Source: Streptomyces kaniharaensis (GTDB taxonomy: Bacteria > Actinomycetota > Actinomycetes > Streptomycetales > Streptomycetaceae). From it: a DNA stretch of 64,000 nt. Made by a program: the position numbers and the translations under genes. The DNA is taken from positions 1 through 64,000 of the forward strand of contig NZ_WBOF01000002.1 of assembly GCF_009569385.1 (NCBI RefSeq), in the 5' to 3' direction. This document shows positions 16,541-24,426 of the stretch, in pieces; the first letter of the stretch is position 1, and the number at the start of each line of letters is the position of its first letter. The notes beneath the pieces were generated by a model. That model was not told where the DNA came from. It did not search any database and was given only the letters and a program-made list of their open reading frames with translations.

Positions 16541-17346
16541 CAGGTGCCTCCCGGCTGCTCGGAGCCCTGGAGCAGGGCCGAGTAGCCGCGCTCCAGGGGG
16601 CTGTCGCCCGGATACTCGGGGCCGCCCGCCGCCGCCAGGTCGTCCGGCGTGCCCTGGAAGACGAGGCGGCCCGCGGCGAAGAGCACCACGTCGGAACAGG
16701 CGGCCGCGACGTCCTCGACCAGATGGGTGGAGACGACCACACAGGTGTCGCGGCCCAACTCCTGCAACAGCTCGCGAAAGCGCAGCCGCTGCGCCGGGTC
16801 CAGGCCGACTGTCGGCTCGTCCAGCAGCAGCACCGCGGGATCGTTGACGATGGCCTGGGCGATGCCGGCCCGCCGCACCATGCCCCCGGACAGGGTCTTC
16901 ATCCGGTGGTCGGCGCGGTCCGCCAGGCCCACCCGTTCCACGGCCCGCTGGACGGCCGCGGGGACGTCCGCCTTGGGAACCTCCTTCAGCCAGGCCATGT
17001 ACTCGACGAACTCACGCACCGTGAATCGCTTGTAGTAGCCGAACTCCTGCGGCAGGTAGCCGATTTTGCGGCGCAGGGCCCGGTGGTCGACCATCGCGCC
17101 CACGCAGGTGCCGAGCATCTCCAGTTCGCCCTCGGTGGGGCGCAGCACGGTGGCCAGCGTCCGGATCAGGGTGGTCTTTCCCGCTCCGTTGGGCCCCAGG
17201 AGGCCGTGGGTGCCGATGCCAAGGGAGAGGTCGAGTCCGTCGACGGCCATCTTCTTGCGTCCGACGCGTACTCTCATGCCGCTGGCGCGGATCTCCCAGG
17301 CGTAGGTCTTCGGCGCGGTGTCGGCCGCGCTCGTGGTGGGCGTCAT
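16537..17346 (-). CDS. ABC transporter ATP-binding protein
   Basis: A 269-residue nucleotide-binding subunit with Walker A GPNGAGKTT, Q-loop region IGYLPQEFGYY, signature LSGGMVRR, Walker B AVLLLDEPTVGLDP and the switch histidine in VSTHLVED. It energises the membrane proteins encoded downstream. ATG 17346 follows GAAAGGGACC; the longer frame upstream is antisense to the anti-sigma gene. It overlaps the permease start by four bases. Confidence 0.93.
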   Translation of the reverse strand: MTPTTSAADTAPKTYAWEIRASGMRVRVGRKKMAVDGLDLSLGIGTHGLLGPNGAGKTTLIRTLATVLRPTEGELEMLGTCVGAMVDHRALRRKIGYLPQEFGYYKRFTVREFVEYMAWLKEVPKADVPAAVQRAVERVGLADRADHRMKTLSGGMVRRAGIAQAIVNDPAVLLLDEPTVGLDPAQRLRFRELLQELGRDTCVVVSTHLVEDVAAACSDVVLFAAGRLVFQGTPDDLAAAGGPEYPGDSPLERGYSALLQGSEQPGGTW

Positions 17347-17378
17347 GCGGTGGTCCCTTTCGAGGGTCGACGATGGTT

Positions 17379-18206
17379 TCACAGCGTTGAGTACGCGTTT
17401 CTGCGGGCGATCACGGCGCCGGTGCCGAGCGCGAGGAGCAGCCCCCACACGGGCAGTTGGTCGGGCTGGAGGACCAGCCGCAGGGCAAGGGGGACGCGGC
17501 CGGTGGCCCACGCGGGTGCCACGACGACGACGCCCCACGCGACCGCCAGCCCGACGGCGGCGCGGGTCACGCCGACCACGCTGCCCAGCGCCAGTGCGGT
17601 GGAGGTGAAGGCCAGCGAGGGCAGCAGCCACTGCGCGGCCGTCATGGTTCCGGTCAGCCATCCCCCCACCAGGAGCCCGGGCAGGACCACCACGAGAACC
17701 GCCGTGGTGCGCCTGAGGAGCAGGGGCAAGCCGGCCCGGGCGGTCGAGGCCGTCAGTTCGTGCGCCGGGTCCAGGCCGCGCGACCACGATGCGGCGACGC
17801 CGCACAGCGGCAGCACGGGCGCGATCGCCAACACGGGAGAGGTGTCGCCGGAGAACGTCGGCGGCGCGACCGCGTCCAGCAGCAGCGCCATCAGGGTGAC
17901 GACGACGGTCATGGCCAACCACGGGGCCATGGCCGGAGTCAGCCAGGCCGCCGCCCACTTCGGGCGGTGTCGCCGCGAGGGCGCCGGGACGGCCGCGTCC
18001 AGCTGCGGTTCCAGAGCGGCCCGGACGGTGTCCAGGAGCGCGGCGATGCCGGGCGCCTCGGTGGCCACACAGGCCGCCAGGTGACTCCGGCACGGCGCGC
18101 ACGTCTCCAGATGGGCCTCCAACGCCCATACCGTGTCCGCGGCCATCGCCGCGTCACCACGCGCGTAGTCGTCGAGCAACCGCATCGACGCGTGTTCCCC
18201 GCTCAT
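17379..18206 (-). CDS. Membrane-bound zinc-finger anti-sigma-like protein
   Basis: A 275-residue protein. The N-terminal 60 residues carry a ZAS-type motif: a His in EAHLETCAPCRSHL followed by CxxC, typical of anti-sigma factors that bind region 2/4 of ECF sigmas. The remainder has about six membrane helices, unusual for a simple one-helix anti-sigma and more like a permease fusion (VVTLMALLLDAV, TTAVLVVVLPGLLVGGWLTG, RLVLQPDQLPVWGLLLALG). It overlaps the sigma stop by four bases, so partnership with that sigma is strongly suggested. It may sense an envelope signal and release the sigma factor. Confidence 0.8.
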   Translation of the reverse strand: MSGEHASMRLLDDYARGDAAMAADTVWALEAHLETCAPCRSHLAACVATEAPGIAALLDTVRAALEPQLDAAVPAPSRRHRPKWAAAWLTPAMAPWLAMTVVVTLMALLLDAVAPPTFSGDTSPVLAIAPVLPLCGVAASWSRGLDPAHELTASTARAGLPLLLRRTTAVLVVVLPGLLVGGWLTGTMTAAQWLLPSLAFTSTALALGSVVGVTRAAVGLAVAWGVVVVAPAWATGRVPLALRLVLQPDQLPVWGLLLALGTGAVIARRNAYSTL

Positions 18207-18808
18207 GTCAGTGCCTCCCGCATCGCGATTCGGGCCCGTCGGGCGCGGGTCTTGACCGTGCCTTCGGGCAGTCTGAGCAGCACGGCGGTCTCCCGGACCG
18301 AAAGCCCGTCGAGCACCATGGCCTGCAACACCTGCCGCAGTTCCGGTGCCAGTTGCCGCAGGGCGTCGCCGACCTCGCCGCCGACGGTCCCGGCCAGTGC
18401 CTCCTCCTCCGCCGCGGGCACCACCGCCCGTTCGGCAGCGGCGACCGGCGGTTCGGCGTGGTGGGCACGGCGCCGGAACGCGTCGACCAGGCGGCGCGCC
18501 GCGATCGTCCACAGCCATCCGACGGCCGTCCCACCGACCGCGCTCCCGGCGAACGCGCCCGCCGCGCGCCACACCGCCAGATAGGTCTCCTGCATGACCT
18601 CGGCGACGATCTGCTCGTCCGCGCAGCGACGGCGCAACCGCACCGCCAGCCACGGCGACGTGCGCCGGTACAACTCGTCGAACGCCCCGCGGTCACCTCT
18701 GGCCACCAGCCGGACGAGGCCCTCCTCGTCCAACTCGTCCAGTGCTCTCCTGCGTGATCTCACATGAGCCAGACGCCCGATGCGGCGCACGGGTTCTGCG
18801 CCTGACAT
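18203..18808 (-). CDS. ECF (sigma-70 family) RNA polymerase sigma factor
   Basis: A 201-residue ECF sigma: region 2 around residues 30-100 (DRGAFDELYRRTSPWLAVRL, VMQETYLAVWRAAGAF, GWLWTIAARRLVDAFRRR) and region 4 around 140-195 (LRQVLQAMVLDGLSVRETAV, LRLPEGTVKTRARRARIAM). It is the first gene of the five-gene operon with its anti-sigma. ATG 18808 is chosen; two 18-bp repeats lie 85-120 bp upstream and could be part of its control region. It probably activates its own operon, as is usual for the family. Confidence 0.9.
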   Translation of the reverse strand: MSGAEPVRRIGRLAHVRSRRRALDELDEEGLVRLVARGDRGAFDELYRRTSPWLAVRLRRRCADEQIVAEVMQETYLAVWRAAGAFAGSAVGGTAVGWLWTIAARRLVDAFRRRAHHAEPPVAAAERAVVPAAEEEALAGTVGGEVGDALRQLAPELRQVLQAMVLDGLSVRETAVLLRLPEGTVKTRARRARIAMREALT

Positions 18809-18892
18809 GACCTGCGTCACAGTGTCGCGCGAGGAGGATTGCGATCCCCGTGAACCCGGTCGCCGCCTTCGACCCTCTCGTGGTGAACCCTG

Positions 18893-18930
18893 CCCGCCAG
18901 CTGAAGCACTCACTCGCCAACCGAAGCGCT
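18893..18930. repeat. Two tandem 18-bp repeats upstream of the sigma gene
   Basis: Read on the minus strand: AGCGCTTCGGTTGGCGAG then, after two bases, AGTGCTTCAGCTGGCGGG (20-bp period). A third near-copy, AGCGCTTCAGTTGGCGAG, is one arm of the terminator hairpin at 14519-14561 at the other end of the operon. Confidence 0.6.
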
Positions 18931-18950
18931 CCGTCACACGACCGGACTCT

Positions 18951-19095
18951 CTACTGCTGCTCGGGCGGCACCCAGCCGCGAACTTCCAGGTAGGCGTGGT
19001 TCGACAGCGCGAGGTGGACCTCGGCGCCACCCGCCCAGGTGGTGAACGTCGCCCCCGCTCCGAGGGGTAGACCCAGGCGCGGTCTCCGGTGACCG
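18951..19095 (-). pseudogene. C-terminal remnant of an unknown protein
   Basis: The minus strand reads VTGDRAWVYPSERG then, after a one-base frame change in a G-run, ATFTTWAGGAEVHLALSNHA and YLEVRGWVPPEQQ to a TAG at 18951-18953. It looks genuinely protein-like, but I do not recognise it. It is frameshifted and lacks a visible beginning. From 19096 to 19446 I see no gene. Confidence 0.45.
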
Positions 19096-19446
19096 GGGCT
19101 GGCCTGGACCACCCCTGGCTACTGCGCCGGCGGAAGGGTGGTGCAGGGCCGCTGGTCCGGGTCGCGTGGCGGCGGCTACCCGCAGAGGGTCCGGTCGGGC
19201 TTCCGGCCCACCTGGTGATCACCACCGGGTAGGTCTGGGGGCCGCAGCGTCCGCGGCGCCGGCTACCTGATCAAAGCCCCAAGCTCCAGCGGCGAGCAAA
19301 CCGACGAGAAGTGACCAGGCGGCGCCCCAGACGACGTCACGCAGCTGCGTGTCCGACGGGGCAGTTCAGCCGCTTGTCACAGCCGAACTGGTTGGCAAAA
19401 CAAAGCCTGTTACCGCAGGTGAGCCAGCAGACCCTACGACGCACAG

Positions 19447-19812
19447 ATGTGCTTCCGCCGAATCAGTTCGAGCCGGCACTTCGTCTGCCTGCCCTGCCGA
19501 GCCTGCTACAAGAAGAGGTCGGAGCCGCAGGCTGTGCTCCGCTGCCCGCGGTGTCGCGGCGAGCTGATCGACGCAGGCCATGACCTCGCCGTTCCCGCTC
19601 GCCGCGACACGGCAGGCTGGCGCGCACTCACCGCACTGCTGAACGCCGGAGTCACGTTCCACTCATCCTGCTGCGACGGCCCAGGCTGGCGGCCGCGCAC
19701 CCCCGCCGAGATCAAGAGCCGGTTGGCGGCCTCAGCCGGCACAGGAATCCCCGCGTTCACCGCCCTCACCACCTCGGACCTGGACGAACTGAGAGAGAAG
19801 CGTCCCAGCTGA
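19447..19812 (+). CDS. Small cysteine-rich (zinc-ribbon) conserved protein
   Basis: A 121-residue protein with several Cys pairs: CLPCRACYKK, CPRCRGELIDAGHDLAVPAR and FHSSCCDGPGWRPRTPAEIK. As I recall, this family is common in Streptomyces and is frequently misnamed deoxyxylulose-5-phosphate synthase; at this size it cannot be that enzyme. The cysteines suggest zinc binding. The C-terminus is a short helical segment. It stands alone; role unknown. Confidence 0.75.
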   Translation: MCFRRISSSRHFVCLPCRACYKKRSEPQAVLRCPRCRGELIDAGHDLAVPARRDTAGWRALTALLNAGVTFHSSCCDGPGWRPRTPAEIKSRLAASAGTGIPAFTALTTSDLDELREKRPS

Positions 19813-19969
19813 GTGGTGTGCCGCGATCGGCGACCCGTGTCCGTGTCATGGCCAGCCGCGGCAGGGGGCTGTCCGGCTGGCCAGGCGCGGCGCTACGGGG
19901 CGGGCTCATACTCAGCGACCGTCGCTCTTCCCACTGCTGCCCTGTGGCCCCGCCTGGACGGCCTGCGCC

Positions 19970-20089
19970 AGTGCGCCCCCGTAGCGCGAACAGTGACGTC
20001 AGATCCGCCACGCCGGAGAATTTATGCAGCAGCATGCCGACCTGGCTGTCGCTACCAGCCCTGACCGCGTCCACGATCCCGATGATCAA
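19970..20089 (-). pseudogene. N-terminal fragment of an unknown gene
   Basis: From a TTG at 20089 with AGGA upstream the frame reads IIGIVDAVRAGSDSQVGMLL, HKFSGVADLTSLFALRG and then degenerates into low-complexity sequence. It is protein-like but unrecognised and probably truncated near 19970. A 16-bp perfect palindrome (GCGCCCCCGGGGGCGC) lies just upstream at about 20097-20112. Confidence 0.35.
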
Positions 20090-20252
20090 ATCCTGCGCCC
20101 CCGGGGGCGCTCAATCCGGTTCGCATCCCTGTCTCCTGCCGTCAACTGGCACCCAGTCAGACAATGAGACTGTCACCGAGCGATCATCAGACGGCCGGAT
20201 TGGGCAACTGCACCCCGCCCCGCCGCTCAGCTGTGCTATAGGCCCAGGGCTG

Positions 20253-20292
20253 CTTCGGCGCTTCGGCGCTTCGACGCTTCGACGCTTCGACG
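20253..20292. repeat. Five tandem 8-bp repeats
   Basis: CTTCGGCG twice then CTTCGACG three times, directly adjoining. The stretch 20113-20483 around it has no recognised gene; the repeat could be a site of replication slippage. Confidence 0.75.
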
Positions 20293-20483
20293 GTGACACG
20301 GCAGGGCGAAGCGCTGGCCACGAACGAAGGGCTCGCCCCTGCGTCCGCCCGACCCGGCGCCAGACCATCAAGTGTCGAGGTATGGGAGTCCCCCGAGGCC
20401 TTCCACGCCTTCCTTACAGCCGCTGGGTAAGGAACAGCCGATCCGACCGCGGGGCCGCTGTTCTCAGTCGGCTCGAGCGGCCG

Positions 20484-21356
20484 TCACCCAGTAGCCGTGA
20501 GGACGTCCAGGAATCGCGTCTGGTCGACCGAGACCGAGATCCGCGTCCGGGTGCCGGCCGCCGGCCGCGCACCCCAGGCGCCGCGCTCGCGGTACACCTC
20601 GACCTCGCGGAACATGCAGACGGATTCGTCGAGCGCCACGGCGGCCGCGAGCGGGTCGTGGAAGGCCTTGCCGGCGCGGCGCTTGGCCAGGTAGACCTCC
20701 ATGCCTGCCCGCACGAGCGCCATCCCGGGTGTGAGCCGCCGCGCCGACAGGGCGGCGTGCATGGCACCGTCGTAGACGACGCCGTGGCAGACGTTCTTCG
20801 AGACCAGCACCCGCTCACCAACGTGGGGCGACTCCAGCAGCTTCAACGCGGCGTCCGGAGCGCCGTTAAAGTTGTACGTCCCGCAGGTCTCGCGTCCCTC
20901 GAACTTGGGGAGACGGTGTTCGGGCGCGACGACGCAGTCGCCGGCGAAGCCGCCCTGCGCGACCCAGCGGGCGATGCGCACGTTCGGTTCCCGCTCCAGG
21001 AGCGTGCCGGGATTCTTCAGCGGCGCCCCCGTGAGCAGCGTCGCGTCCGCGCTGGCGAAGTCGTCCCGCAGCAGCTGCCAGGCCTCGGCGTCGGGTTCGT
21101 GAGCCGGAACCTTCCCAAGCCATCGGCGGTGGAAGCCCGACACCGGCTTCACGTCGGCGCCGGGCCGGTACGCGCCGACCGGCACGCTCACCCCGAGGCG
21201 CCCCAGGAGGTGCTTGACGATGCCGACCTGCTCATACGATCCGGGCATGACCGTCACCGCCACCAGGTGCGCCCAAGGATGGGTCGCGAGGGCACACAAG
21301 GTGAAGACGTCGTCGGGGTCGCCGGTCTCCATGTCGAACACGATCGGGATCGCCAT
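20484..21356 (-). CDS. Nucleoside hydrolase family protein
   Basis: A 290-residue protein resembling inosine-uridine preferring nucleoside hydrolases, which cleave the N-glycosidic bond of ribonucleosides in salvage. The N-terminal aspartate cluster IVFDMETGDPDDVFTL is the calcium-binding signature (variant of DxDxxxDD), and LATHPWAHLVAVTVMPGSYE and DPLAAAVALDESVC (C-terminal Asp) also fit. ATG 21356 is chosen at the start of the conserved strand. It stands alone, with no recognised purine-salvage partner nearby, so the substrate is open. Confidence 0.85.
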   Translation of the reverse strand: MAIPIVFDMETGDPDDVFTLCALATHPWAHLVAVTVMPGSYEQVGIVKHLLGRLGVSVPVGAYRPGADVKPVSGFHRRWLGKVPAHEPDAEAWQLLRDDFASADATLLTGAPLKNPGTLLEREPNVRIARWVAQGGFAGDCVVAPEHRLPKFEGRETCGTYNFNGAPDAALKLLESPHVGERVLVSKNVCHGVVYDGAMHAALSARRLTPGMALVRAGMEVYLAKRRAGKAFHDPLAAAVALDESVCMFREVEVYRERGAWGARPAAGTRTRISVSVDQTRFLDVLTATG

Positions 21357-21524
21357 GCCCGCGACCGTACCGACCAGACGGAGCGTCACCAAGGCAATAT
21401 CGGCGAAACAGGCGCGCTCGGCCACCCCCTCTTCGACGGCGGCGACATCACGACTTCACCCCCCTCACCCCCGTCAGCAGCCCCCGGCCCGGCGACCCCA
21501 TCAGTGGCAACCCGGTGTCAGGAC

Positions 21525-21790
21525 ATGAGTTCCTTCCTGCACCTGTACCTGATCGACCCCGAGGAGAAGCGCCGGCGCGTCGGAGGCGGCGACGGGTCCC
21601 TGCTCGACGAGCTCAGCCGGAATTTGGTACGTCCTTGGCAGCCGCCGACCGTGAGTTCGCCTCCGAGATCGCCGACGGGGCGCCGCCCGCACACGAGGCG
21701 TTGCGTGCGCTCGTACAGGGCGGCCCTTCCACTCCTATCGGCAGTACGCAGCACGCCCCAGCACGCCGCTTCATGTTACGGGGCGGCCGC
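21525..21790 (+). pseudogene. Truncated, frameshifted small gene (DUF7691-like)
   Basis: MSSFLHLYLIDPEEKRRRVG followed by GDGSLLDELSRNL changes frame near 21628 into GTSLAAADREFASEIADGAP and ALRALVQGGPSTPIGSTQHA, then loses protein character. The start resembles small Streptomyces proteins I associate with DUF7691; function unknown. The end lies about 120 bp before the IS1380 element. A frameshift and missing 3' half make it a pseudogene. Confidence 0.5.
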
Positions 21791-21913
21791 GTGATCGATG
21801 GGACGTTGTCAGGACGGCGGGCCCCGCGCCCGTCTGTCTCCGCACAACGCTCTGGTGTTGTCCTTGCGCCGGCCACCCGCGCCGTGGCGATTTGTCGTGG
21901 CTGTGGCCCTTAA

Positions 21914-23573
21914 CCTCGCGCTTTCACGAAGTGGGCTGTCCGGCAGGTGATCAGCAAAGCAGAAAGTGCCTCTGACCTGCGAGAATAAGGATTGTCTAGG
22001 CCCTTGTTCCCGCACCAGCCGGAGGCACTTCCCAGGTGAGTAAGCGTATCGGGTCGTATCCGCGTGTGCGGGTGTCGGGTGGCGGTGGCGGGATTGTCTC
22101 GCAGGCCGGCGGGGTGCTGCTGGTGGAAACGACCCGAAGAACAGGGCTGGCTGATGCGCTGTCTGCGGCGCTCGCGCCGTGGCGCAAGCCCAGGGCGGTT
22201 CATGACCCCGGCAAGATCCTGTTGGATCTCGCGCTGACAGTGGCATTGGGCGGGGACTGCCTGGCGGACGTCGCGATGCTGCGGGCCGAGCCCGCCGTGT
22301 TCGGGCCGGTGGCATCGGATCCGACTGTTTCCCGCCTGGTCGACACCCTGGCGGCGGCTGGACCCAAGGCACTGACGGCAATCCGCCGTGCTCGGGCCGA
22401 AGTCCGCGAGCGGGTCTGGCGGTTGGCCCGCGAGGCGGCCCCGGACGCGGGCGGCGAGGTGATCGTGGACATCGACGGCGTGCTGGTCATGGCGCATTCC
22501 GAGAAGGAGCACGCCGCCAAGACCTGGAAGAAGACGTTCGGCCATCACCCGCTGTTCGCGTTCGTCGACCACGGCCGAGACGGGTCCGGGGAACCTGTCG
22601 CCGGCCTGCTCAGGCGCGGGAACGCGGGCAGCAACACCGCCGCCGACCACATCGAGGCCGCCCGAATGGCCCTGGGCCAGCTGCCGAAGAAGTACCGGCG
22701 TGGACGCCACACCCTGATCCGCGCCGACTCCGGCGGCGGCACCCACAAGTTCCTCAACTGGATCACTGCACGCGGAAGGTGGCTTTCCTACTCGGTGGGG
22801 ATGACCATCACCGACGCCATCCACCAGACCGTCCTGCTCGTGCCGGCCTCGGCCTGGACGCCCGCGATCGGGCCGGACGGCGAGATCCGGGACGGCGCCT
22901 GGGTGGCCGAACTCGCCGGGGACGTCCTCACTGGCTGGCCGAAGGGCATGCGGCTGATCGTCCGCAAGGAACGGCCGCACCCCGGAGCCCAGTTGCGCTT
23001 CACCGACGCCGACGGAATGCGGCTGACCTGCTTCGCCACCAACACCGCCCACGTCCCGATCGCCCACCTGGAGCTGCGGCACCGCCAGCGCGCCCGCGCC
23101 GAGGACCGCATCCGCGCCGCCCGCGACACCGGCCTGCGCAACCTCCCCCTCCAAGCGGCCGCGCAGAACCAGGTCTGGCTCGAGATCATCCAGCTCGCGC
23201 TCGACCTGCTCGCCTGGATGCCCATGCTCGCCCTCACTGGGCCCGCCCGCCGGTGGGAACCCAAACGCCTGCGGCTACGGCTGTTCTCCGCCGCCGCCCA
23301 ACTCGTCACCACCAGCCGCCGCCGCGTGCTCCGCCTCGCTCGACACTGGCCCTGGACCGATGTGATCACCAGCGCCTTCGAACGGCTACAAGCCCTGCCG
23401 AACCCGGGCTGACCAGCGTCGATGCCCTATCCCAGCCAGCAACTGACCCTCCCCGGAGACGTGGAACCCGGCGCCCACCCGACGCGACAGCCGGGCCACA
23501 GGCATCCTCGCCACCGCCAGAAAGCCGAAACGGCCCGCCGGATGAACCGACGGACCGTCACGAAAGATCGAGG
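21914..23573 (+). mobile_element. IS1380 family insertion sequence, 1660 bp, with TTAA target duplication
   Basis: Left end CCTCGCGCTTTCACGAAG and right end (reverse) CCTCGATCTTTCGTGACG form imperfect inverted repeats. TTAA flanks both ends (21910-21913, 23574-23577), the 4-bp duplication known for this family. It contains one full-length transposase gene. Its right end abuts an SMI1-like gene fragment and supplies that fragment with a stop codon. Confidence 0.85.
22036..23412 (+). CDS. IS1380 family transposase
   Basis: A 458-residue DDE transposase, typical length for IS1380. Visible motifs are EVIVDIDGVLVMAHSEKEHA (first Asp), HTLIRADSGGGTHKFLNWI (second Asp region) and NQVWLEIIQLALDLLAWMPM near the C-terminus (the N-x-x-E region). 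The frame is uninterrupted and both IS ends are present, so the element could be active. It starts at a GTG just after CCCAG. Confidence 0.92.
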   Translation: MSKRIGSYPRVRVSGGGGGIVSQAGGVLLVETTRRTGLADALSAALAPWRKPRAVHDPGKILLDLALTVALGGDCLADVAMLRAEPAVFGPVASDPTVSRLVDTLAAAGPKALTAIRRARAEVRERVWRLAREAAPDAGGEVIVDIDGVLVMAHSEKEHAAKTWKKTFGHHPLFAFVDHGRDGSGEPVAGLLRRGNAGSNTAADHIEAARMALGQLPKKYRRGRHTLIRADSGGGTHKFLNWITARGRWLSYSVGMTITDAIHQTVLLVPASAWTPAIGPDGEIRDGAWVAELAGDVLTGWPKGMRLIVRKERPHPGAQLRFTDADGMRLTCFATNTAHVPIAHLELRHRQRARAEDRIRAARDTGLRNLPLQAAAQNQVWLEIIQLALDLLAWMPMLALTGPARRWEPKRLRLRLFSAAAQLVTTSRRRVLRLARHWPWTDVITSAFERLQALPNPG

Positions 23574-23728
23574 TTAATCCGCACGCACCCGTACCGGTCC
23601 ACGAACTCCCGGTAGTCCGACGGTAAGGCGAAGCCGACCTCCGCCAGGGAACGGTCCCACGGTGTAGCCGCCGTCCAAACCGAAGGCTCTCCGAGGATCC
23701 GTGCCAGGCGATCGAGTTTCATACTCAT
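23574..23728 (-). pseudogene. Truncated SMI1/KNR4-type immunity gene, cut at the IS1380 end
   Basis: From ATG 23728 the minus strand encodes MSMKLDRLARILGEPSVWTA, TPWDRSLAEVGFALPSDYRE and FVDRYGCVRI, a clear SMI1/KNR4 N-terminus similar to residues 23-50 of the neighbouring intact protein. The frame then enters the IS and stops after six residues inside it. The sequence on the other side of the IS does not continue the gene, so it had already been truncated or was rearranged with the insertion. Probably an orphan immunity gene from a former toxin tip. Confidence 0.7.
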
Positions 23729-23825
23729 ATTTCGCTCGACTAAGGTCTCGCGCCACTGGCACGAGCGAGACCCCTCGGCTCCGATATTCGATCAATGATT
23801 CGACTGACCTCCGGGAGCGCCTGCA

Positions 23826-24404
23826 TCACTGATCCGGTCCGAACATCTCTGGGACCCAGATCGGTGCCGCAGACTCCTGAAATGCGAGGTCAGCAAGTTC
23901 AGGGGTCTCGCCAGCAACAACCAGGAGAAGGAACTCGACCATCCCCATGTCGTACCGACTCCAGCCGTCCGGAAACCTTCCTCTGTGCCAGACAATAACG
24001 GGCCATCGGTCCGGATCCGCCCCTTCCGTCAGCCAGAAACAGATATCGCCATTGTAATTTCCCGCCCACATCAGCAACCCGCCGGCCTCCGGGTATACCT
24101 GATACGGGCACAAGTCGAACGATTCCTCCCTCATGGCCCGGAACTCAAGCCCAATGTCCTCCGTAGTCCTCCGTACCATACGGGAGATCCCGTCGGCCAC
24201 GTTTACTCCTCCGGGCCGCGGCAACGGGTCAAGGATGCCAAGGTCGCCCCGGATCTCCCCCGCCCCGAAGACGTCGATGAACTCCCGGTAGTCCGAGGGG
24301 AGCCCAATGCCAATCGCCCGCAGCGCCGCACTCCAGGGCATGCGATACGCCCCCTGGGGCACCCACCCTGCCAGGCCGGCAAGTTCCCTCACATCATCGC
24401 GCAC
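23826..24404 (-). CDS. SMI1/KNR4 family immunity protein
   Basis: A 192-residue cytoplasmic protein of the SMI1/KNR4 superfamily, whose bacterial members neutralise polymorphic toxins. The N-terminal signature is MPWSAALRAIGIGLPSDYRE then FIDVFGAGEIRGDLGILDPL; the central GGLLMWAGNYNGDICFWLTE and WPVIVWHRGRFPDGW are typical. It lies 22 bp downstream of the RHS toxin gene on the same strand, the classical toxin-immunity order, so it is the likely antidote to that nuclease tip. Its GC content is lower than its surroundings. Confidence 0.85.
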   Translation of the reverse strand: MRDDVRELAGLAGWVPQGAYRMPWSAALRAIGIGLPSDYREFIDVFGAGEIRGDLGILDPLPRPGGVNVADGISRMVRRTTEDIGLEFRAMREESFDLCPYQVYPEAGGLLMWAGNYNGDICFWLTEGADPDRWPVIVWHRGRFPDGWSRYDMGMVEFLLLVVAGETPELADLAFQESAAPIWVPEMFGPDQ

Positions 24405-24426
24405 GCTACATCACCTAGTGGATTCA

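Noticed and set aside
16537..18129. Long N-terminal extension of the ABC ATPase
   Set aside because: The extension is an out-of-frame reading of the anti-sigma gene; ATG 17346 has a ribosome site and matches family length.
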